This document shows, piece by piece, positions 59,575 to 64,000 of a stretch of DNA of 64,000 nucleotides; the stretch's first letter is position 1, and the number at the start of each line of letters is the position of its first letter. Made by a program: the position numbers and the translations under genes. Source of the stretch: Actinomadura litoris (lineage in GTDB: Bacteria > Actinomycetota > Actinomycetes > Streptosporangiales > Streptosporangiaceae); assembly GCF_009733595.1 (NCBI RefSeq), contig NZ_WOFH01000002.1, positions 558,001-622,000 of the forward strand, in the 5' to 3' direction. A model generated the notes under the pieces. It saw only the letters and a list, made by a program, of their open reading frames with translations. It had not been told where the DNA came from and made no database searches.

Positions 59575-61010
59575 GACGGGGTCCCTTCCAGTTCGGGTTC
59601 GGCGCGGAGCGGGGCGGACGCCGCCGGGCGGTGGCGCGGCAGCACGGTCGCCGCGACGAGCGCCGCGACCAGCAGCAGCGCCGCGCCGGTCAGGACGCCG
59701 AGCGCGTAGCCGGAGTTGAGCGCGGCAGCGCCGGTGCCCGAGCCGGTGCGGCCCGCGGCGGCGGTGGCGAGCGCGGCCAGCCCGACGCAGCCGCCGAGTT
59801 GCCGCGCGCTGTTGAGCACACCCGCCGCCATCCCGGCCTCGCCGCGCGGGACACCGGTCGTCGCGGCGGCGGCCACGGGCGCCAGGCACAGGCCGAGCCC
59901 GACGCTGGTGAGCACCGACGGGCCGAGCACGTCGGTGAGGAACCCGCCGTCCGGGCTCATCAGCGCGAACCAGGCGAGGCCGGCGGCGGCGAGCAGCGCG
60001 CCGGGGATCAGCGAGGCGCGCGGGGAGCGGTCGGTGGTGATCCGGGTCGCCGCGACGCTGCCGACGACGACGCCCGCCGAGAACGGGACGAACGCCGCGC
60101 CGGTGGCGGCGGCGCCCATCCCGAGCACGCCCTGCATGTAGAGCGAGACGAAGTAGAACGCGGCGAACTGGCCCGCCGCCGCGAGGAACACGAACACGTT
60201 CGCGCCCGCGACCCACCGGCTCCGCAGCAGTCCGAGCCGGACGAGCGGCGCCCGCACGCGCGACTCGGCGAGCACGAACGCCGCCAGCAGCACGGCCGCG
60301 GCGCCGAGCGTCGACAGCGTCGCCGCCGAGGTCCAGCCGCGCGTGCCGGTGCGGACGACGCCGAACACCAGCAGGCCCGTCCCGGTGGTGGCGAGGACGG
60401 CGCCGAGCACGTCCAGGCGCGGACGGTCCGCGCGGTGCTCCTCGGCGGGCACGCCGACCGGCACCAGCGCGAGCGCGCCCGCGACGATCGGCAGGTTGAC
60501 GAGCATCACCCAGCGCCAGCCCGCGTACTCGGTCAGCAGCCCGCCCGCGAGGACGCCGAGCGCGCCGCCCGCCGCGTTGACCGCGCTCCACACGCCGAGG
60601 GCGCGGACCCGGTCGCGCCCCTCGGGGAAGGTGGTGGTGAGCAGGGCGAGCGCCGCCGGGGCGACGGCCGCCGCCGCCAGGCCCTGGCCCGCGCGCGCGG
60701 CGACGAGCTGCCAGGGCGCCTGCGCGAGGCCGCCCAGCAGCGAGAACAGGGCGAAGGCGGCGAGCCCGCCGGTGAACAGCCGGCGCCGCCCGTACAGGTC
60801 GCAGGCCCGGCCGCCGAGCAGCAGGAACCCGCCGAAGGTGAGCGCGTAGACGTGCACGACCCAGGCGAGGTCGACCGGCGCGAAGCCGAGGGACGTGCGG
60901 ATCGAGGGGAGGGCGACGTTGACGACCGCCATGTCCAGGGCGACGACGAACTGGGCGACGGCCGCCGCCGCCAGCACCACCCCGGGCCGCCCGCGCGAAT
61001 TTCTATACAT
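59571..61010 (-). CDS. MFS drug exporter (DHA2, 14-helix type)
   Basis: 479 residues from ATG 61010. Motifs: AQFVVALDMAVVNVALPSIR (DHA2 motif in helix 1), LGGRACDLYGRRRLFTGGL (motif A), and the antiporter motif C region LGVLAGGLLTEYAGWRWVML. Fourteen hydrophobic segments. Exports drugs or metabolites by proton antiport. The divergent TetR gene and palindromes in the promoter mean substrate-inducible expression. The TACATGTA core of one palindrome overlaps the start codon. Confidence 0.92.
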   Translation of the reverse strand: MYRNSRGRPGVVLAAAAVAQFVVALDMAVVNVALPSIRTSLGFAPVDLAWVVHVYALTFGGFLLLGGRACDLYGRRRLFTGGLAAFALFSLLGGLAQAPWQLVAARAGQGLAAAAVAPAALALLTTTFPEGRDRVRALGVWSAVNAAGGALGVLAGGLLTEYAGWRWVMLVNLPIVAGALALVPVGVPAEEHRADRPRLDVLGAVLATTGTGLLVFGVVRTGTRGWTSAATLSTLGAAAVLLAAFVLAESRVRAPLVRLGLLRSRWVAGANVFVFLAAAGQFAAFYFVSLYMQGVLGMGAAATGAAFVPFSAGVVVGSVAATRITTDRSPRASLIPGALLAAAGLAWFALMSPDGGFLTDVLGPSVLTSVGLGLCLAPVAAAATTGVPRGEAGMAAGVLNSARQLGGCVGLAALATAAAGRTGSGTGAAALNSGYALGVLTGAALLLVAALVAATVLPRHRPAASAPLRAEPELEGTPS

Positions 61011-61035
61011 GTAAGAAAAATAGCTGACACGTGTC
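61004..61035. promoter_or_regulatory. TetR operator between MFS and TetR genes
   Basis: Two perfect palindromes: TACATGTA at 61006-61013, over the MFS start codon, and GACACGTGTC at 61026-61035. They lie in an AT-rich island between the divergent genes. Confidence 0.6.
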
Positions 61036-61079
61036 CGCGATGTCGAACGGGCAGGATCCGGTGCGGGATGATGGGGGGC

Positions 61080-61736
61080 ATGGCGACACCGACCGGGCAG
61101 CGCAGGGGGCGACCGCCGCGCATCTCGCGCGCGGAGATCCTCGCCGTCGCCCGGCGGATCGTGGACGAGGAGGGCGTCGACCGGCTGACGATGCGCCGGC
61201 TCGCCAAGGACGTCGGCAGCACGCCGATGGCGCTCTACCACCACGTGCGCGACAAGGACGAGCTGCTCGTCCTGCTGCTCGACGAGTACGCGGCGCGGGC
61301 GCTGCGCCGCCCCGAGCTCCCGGCCGACCCCCGCGAGCGCGTCGTCGCGGCGGCGGCGGCGATCCGCGAGGCGCTCGCCGGCCAGGAGTGGGTCGCGCAG
61401 GTGCTCACCGCCGACGACCTGATGGCGCGGTCGGCGCTGTGGTTCACCGAGCAGATCGTGGACGGCCTGGTCGAGTGCGGGCTCACGCCCGAGCGGGCCG
61501 TCCACGGCTACCGCGCGATCTGGTACTACACGGCGGGGGAGCTGCTGGTGCGGGCCGCCTCGGCCCGGCGGCGGGCCGGCGACGACCGCGCCACCTACCG
61601 GGAGCGGGTCTTCGCCGACCTCGACCCCGAGGAGCTGCCCCGGCTGGCGGCCGTCGGCGACCGGTGGGCGCGGCTCACCGCCGAGGACACCTACCTCGAC
61701 GGCCTGCGCGCCCTGGTCGACGGCTTGGTCGGATAG
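61080..61736 (+). CDS. TetR family regulator (TetR_C type)
   Basis: 218 residues from ATG 61080; an ATG four codons earlier is also possible. HTH: RISRAEILAVARRIVDEEGV, LTMRRLAKDVGSTPMALYHH, VRDKDELLVLLLDEYAARAL. The C-terminal half resembles the tetracycline-repressor C-domain (YRAIWYYTAGELLVRAAS). Likely represses the divergent MFS exporter and itself, released by the exported compound. It ends 13 bp before the convergent aminotransferase. Confidence 0.92.
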   Translation: MATPTGQRRGRPPRISRAEILAVARRIVDEEGVDRLTMRRLAKDVGSTPMALYHHVRDKDELLVLLLDEYAARALRRPELPADPRERVVAAAAAIREALAGQEWVAQVLTADDLMARSALWFTEQIVDGLVECGLTPERAVHGYRAIWYYTAGELLVRAASARRRAGDDRATYRERVFADLDPEELPRLAAVGDRWARLTAEDTYLDGLRALVDGLVG

Positions 61737-61749
61737 TCGGGCGGGGCCC

Positions 61750-63000
61750 TCAGACGGCGTCGGCGACGGCCGCCGCCCACAGCTCCAGCGCGGCGTCGAC
61801 CTGCGCCCCGTCCACGATCAGCGGCGGGATCATGCGGACGACGTTCCCGAACGCGCCGCAGGTCAGCAGCAGCAGCCCCCGGTCGGAGGCGGCGCGGTGG
61901 GCGCGCGCGGCGGTCGCCGCGTCGGGCTCGCCGTCCGGCGCGGTGAACTCGCTGGCCTGCATCAGCCCGAGGCCCCGCACGTCGCCGATCACGGGATGGT
62001 CGGCCGCGACCTTGCGCAGCCCGTCGTTCAGCCGCGCGCCCTGCCGCTCGGCGTTGGCGACCAGGCCCTCGTCGCGGACGACCTCCAGCGTGGCGAGCGC
62101 GGCGGCGCAGGCGACCGCGTTGCCGCCGTAGGTGCCGCCCTGCGAGCCCGGCCGGGCCCTCTCCATCACGGCCGTGGGCGCCGCGATCGCCGACAGCGGG
62201 AACCCGCTGGCCAGGCCCTTGGCCGTGATCAGGACGTCGGGCCGCACGGCCGCGTGCTCGTGGCCCCAGAAGCGGCCCGTCCGGCCGACGCCGGTCTGGA
62301 CCTCGTCCATCACCAGCAGGATCCCGTGCCGGTCGGCACGCTCGCGCAGGCCCTCCAGGAATGCGGGCGGCGCGGGCACGTAGCCGCCCTCGCCGAGGAC
62401 GGGCTCGACGACGAACGCGGCGGTGTCGGCGGGGGCGCTGGTGGTCGCGAGGACGTAGTCCAGCTCGCGGAGCGCGAAGCGGGTCGCCTCGTCCTCGTCC
62501 CACCCGTACCGGTAGGACTGCGGGAACGGGGCGACGGCGGCGCCCGGCATCAGCGGGCCGATCCCGGCGCGGAACTTGGTGCCCGCCGTCGTGAGGGCGG
62601 CGGCGCCCATCGTCCGGCCGTGGAAGGAGCCGTGGAAGACGACGATGTTCTGCCGCCCGGTCGCGTGCCGCGCCAGCCGGATCGCGGCCTCGACGGCCTC
62701 GCTGCCGCTGTTGAGGTAGAACAGCGAGTCCAGGCCGTCCGGCAGCACCTCGCCGAGCGCCTCGGTGAGCCGCAGCAGCGGCCGGTGCATGACGGTCGTG
62801 TACTGGCCGTGGATCAGCGTGCCGGCCTGCTCCCGTGCCGCCTCGACCACGCGCGGGTGGCAGTGCCCGGTGCTCGTGACGCCGATGCCCGCCGTGAAGT
62901 CCAGGTACCGGCGCCCCTCGGCGTCGTAGAGGTAGGCGCCCTCGCCGCGCTCGGCCAGGACGGGGGTGGCCTGCTTCAGCAGGGGGGACAGCGTCGCCAT
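61750..63000 (-). CDS. class III aminotransferase (GABA/ornithine type)
   Basis: 416 residues. PLP fold-type I: LYDAEGRRYLDFTAGIGVTS, LNSGSEAVEAAIRLARHATG, VFHGSFHGRTMGAAALT, LVMDEVQTGVGRTGRFWGHE, PLP-lysine ITAKGLASGFPLSAI and GGTYGGNAVACAAALA. 4-aminobutyrate or acetylornithine/ornithine-like transaminase; the omega-amino substrate is unresolved. A perfect GATTGTCGACAATC lies just upstream. Probably controlled by the GntR protein of the same strand. Confidence 0.92.
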   Translation of the reverse strand: MATLSPLLKQATPVLAERGEGAYLYDAEGRRYLDFTAGIGVTSTGHCHPRVVEAAREQAGTLIHGQYTTVMHRPLLRLTEALGEVLPDGLDSLFYLNSGSEAVEAAIRLARHATGRQNIVVFHGSFHGRTMGAAALTTAGTKFRAGIGPLMPGAAVAPFPQSYRYGWDEDEATRFALRELDYVLATTSAPADTAAFVVEPVLGEGGYVPAPPAFLEGLRERADRHGILLVMDEVQTGVGRTGRFWGHEHAAVRPDVLITAKGLASGFPLSAIAAPTAVMERARPGSQGGTYGGNAVACAAALATLEVVRDEGLVANAERQGARLNDGLRKVAADHPVIGDVRGLGLMQASEFTAPDGEPDAATAARAHRAASDRGLLLLTCGAFGNVVRMIPPLIVDGAQVDAALELWAAAVADAV

Positions 63001-63013
63001 GGGAACTCCGTAG

Positions 63014-63027
63014 GATTGTCGACAATC
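63014..63027. promoter_or_regulatory. GntR (FadR-type) operator
   Basis: The perfect 14-bp GATTGTCGACAATC, with core TTGTCGACAA typical of FadR-subfamily sites, 13 bp before the aminotransferase start. Probable site of the GntR regulator encoded at 63086-63745. Confidence 0.7.
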
Positions 63028-63085
63028 TGCAAGCCCATGGCACCACGCGCCCCGCCCTCCTGTCCAGGGCGGGGCCGGGTGTTCC

Positions 63086-63745
63086 TCAGGACGGGCGGAG
63101 CCGCTCGATCGAGTCGGTCATGTGCTCCTCGATGAGCCGCAGCAACCGCTCCTCCGCGCCGTCGCCGATCGCGTCGACCAGCCGCCGGTGCTCGTCGACC
63201 AGCTCGGACGGCTCGGGGTAGGTGTCCTGGAGCGCGTTCAGGCACATCCGGGTCTCGACCAGCAGGGTGTGCGCCATCCGCTCCAGCCGCGGGCTGCCGG
63301 ACGCGCTGACCAGCACCTCGTGGAAGGCCTGGTCGGCGTCGCTCATCGCGACCCGGTCGCGCTCGCGCGCCGCGTCCACCAGCGCCTCCAGCGCGTCGGT
63401 GAGCCGCGCGACGGCCTCGCCCCGGTTCCGCTCCATGATCAGCCGGCACGCCTCGCGCTCGATCGCGAGCCGCGCCAGGTAGACGTCCTCGACGTCGCCG
63501 GCGTCCAGCGTGATCACGAACAGGCCGCGGTGCGGCTCGCTGACCAGCAGCCCCTCCTGGACGAGCCGCTGCATCGCCTCGCGCAGCGGGCCGCGGCTGA
63601 TGCCGAGCCGGGCCGCCAGCTCCACCTCCCCGAGCTGCGCGCCCGGCTCCAGGGAGCCGTACATGATCGCCGAGCGCAGCTCGTCCGAGACGAGCTCGAC
63701 CGTCGATCTGCGGGGGACGGGTTCCAGCTCACCCAACCGGCCCAT
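63086..63745 (-). CDS. GntR family regulator (FadR subfamily)
   Basis: 219 residues. N-terminal winged helix: STVELVSDELRSAIMYGSLE, GAQLGEVELAARLGISRGPL, REAMQRLVQEGLLVSEPHRG. The C-terminal FCD domain has metal/ligand residues in YLARLAIEREACRLIM, DADQAFHEVLVSASGSPRLE and LVDEHRRLVDAIGDGAEE. Acidic metabolites are the usual ligands. Lies between the aminotransferase and a racemase-type gene on the same strand; likely regulates both. Confidence 0.92.
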   Translation of the reverse strand: MGRLGELEPVPRRSTVELVSDELRSAIMYGSLEPGAQLGEVELAARLGISRGPLREAMQRLVQEGLLVSEPHRGLFVITLDAGDVEDVYLARLAIEREACRLIMERNRGEAVARLTDALEALVDAARERDRVAMSDADQAFHEVLVSASGSPRLERMAHTLLVETRMCLNALQDTYPEPSELVDEHRRLVDAIGDGAEERLLRLIEEHMTDSIERLRPS

Positions 63746-63769
63746 GCGCGGGCCCCTTTCGTCTGGGGG

Positions 63770-64000
63770 TCAGGGATGTCGCGCCGGCACGGGGCCCGCG
63801 TGGGCCCCGGTGACGGCGGGAGTCGCGAACAGCCTGCCGAGTCCCGCGCGCGGGCGCGGCCCGTCCGTGCCGGAGGCGGCGTGGGCGAGCCGCAGGCCCT
63901 CCCACACGCTCACCTGGTTGGCGGTCAGGACGGGCTTGCCGACCCGCGCCTCCAGCTCGTCGAGCCAGGACACGGTGTGCAGGGCGGTGTCGGGGACCAG
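63770..64000 (-). CDS. Asp/Glu racemase or maleate isomerase-type protein, partial
   Basis: The last 76 codons of a gene entering from the right edge. The visible sequence LVPDTALHTVSWLDELEARV then GKPVLTANQVSVWEGLRLAH matches the C-terminal half of maleate cis-trans isomerase / arylmalonate-decarboxylase-like proteins (LExxxGxPVLTANQ). The catalytic cysteines lie in the missing part (one would normally precede TANQ). It ends 24 bp before the GntR gene, so the three genes may form an amino- or dicarboxylate-degradation set. Confidence 0.7.
   Translation of the reverse strand: MVPDTALHTVSWLDELEARVGKPVLTANQVSVWEGLRLAHAASGTDGPRPRAGLGRLFATPAVTGAHAGPVPARHP

Overview
The window is about 74% GC, with strong G/C third-codon bias, frequent GTG/TTG starts, stop/start overlaps of the ATGA, GTGA or TTGA type, and an HspR-type (HAIR) box upstream of lon. 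This points to a high-GC actinomycete. The gene mix (LCP wall ligase, DUF3817 and DUF6777 proteins, MarR-GNAT fusion, HTH-citrate synthase, PASTA-less Ser/Thr kinase) suits Streptosporangiales such as the Actinomadura group, but that placement is inference. No rRNA, tRNA, CRISPR array, prophage or intact insertion sequence was seen. The stretch looks like chromosomal arm or accessory-core DNA with many small regulator/target pairs.

Layout: 1-8.3 kb: edge-truncated ABC exporter, LCP protein, small proteins including two paralogous one-helix microproteins, glutathione peroxidase, O6-alkylguanine-DNA methyltransferase, a homocitrate/isopropylmalate-synthase-like enzyme divergent from an HTH-citrate synthase, and two small membrane proteins. 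8.3-14.7 kb: MarR-GNAT fusion with a palindromic operator, a gene-free 0.6 kb stretch, a secreted trypsin-like protease, Lon with its HAIR box, and a VanZ-like protein. 14.7-15.5 kb: decayed DNA with an NAD-epimerase remnant. 15.5-19.7 kb: inositol-type dehydrogenase plus a sugar/polyol ABC importer. 19.7-26.4 kb: TetR/molybdopterin oxidoreductase pair, split RibD-like deaminase and reductase, sbcD-sbcC. 26.4-28.4 kb: haloalkane dehalogenase remnant, MarR and a secreted SMP-30-like protein. 28.6-32.5 kb: two overlapping membrane glycosyltransferases. 32.5-43.6 kb: GroES-like protein, epimerase, SDR, LuxR-type regulator/aldo-keto reductase, PadR, APC permease/TetR/P1 peptidase, lipid kinase, amidohydrolase, zinc-type CDF exporter with ArsR sensor. 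43.6-54.5 kb: DUF6777 lipoprotein, repeat-bearing Ser/Thr kinase, then a tightly overlapped five-gene operon (SWIM zinc finger, DUF5691, MoxR AAA+ ATPase, DUF5682, VWA). 54.6-64 kb: M50-type membrane protease, threonine dehydratase family enzyme, membrane-anchored unknown, class III CoA-transferase, MFS exporter/TetR, class III aminotransferase/GntR, and an edge-truncated Asp/Glu racemase or maleate isomerase-type enzyme.

The strongest candidate for a poorly described system is the MoxR/VWA/DUF5682/DUF5691/SWIM operon. Its DUF5682 subunit carries two GxxH motifs and an intervening helix reminiscent of the TraB/Tiki superfamily. It converges with a Ser/Thr kinase that has seven copies of a 30-residue repeat followed by membrane helices.

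Two regulatory themes recur. Many regulators sit beside their probable target with a readable palindrome in the shared promoter. At least ten genes start 6-7 nt after a TANNNT hexamer, the arrangement expected of leaderless actinobacterial mRNAs.
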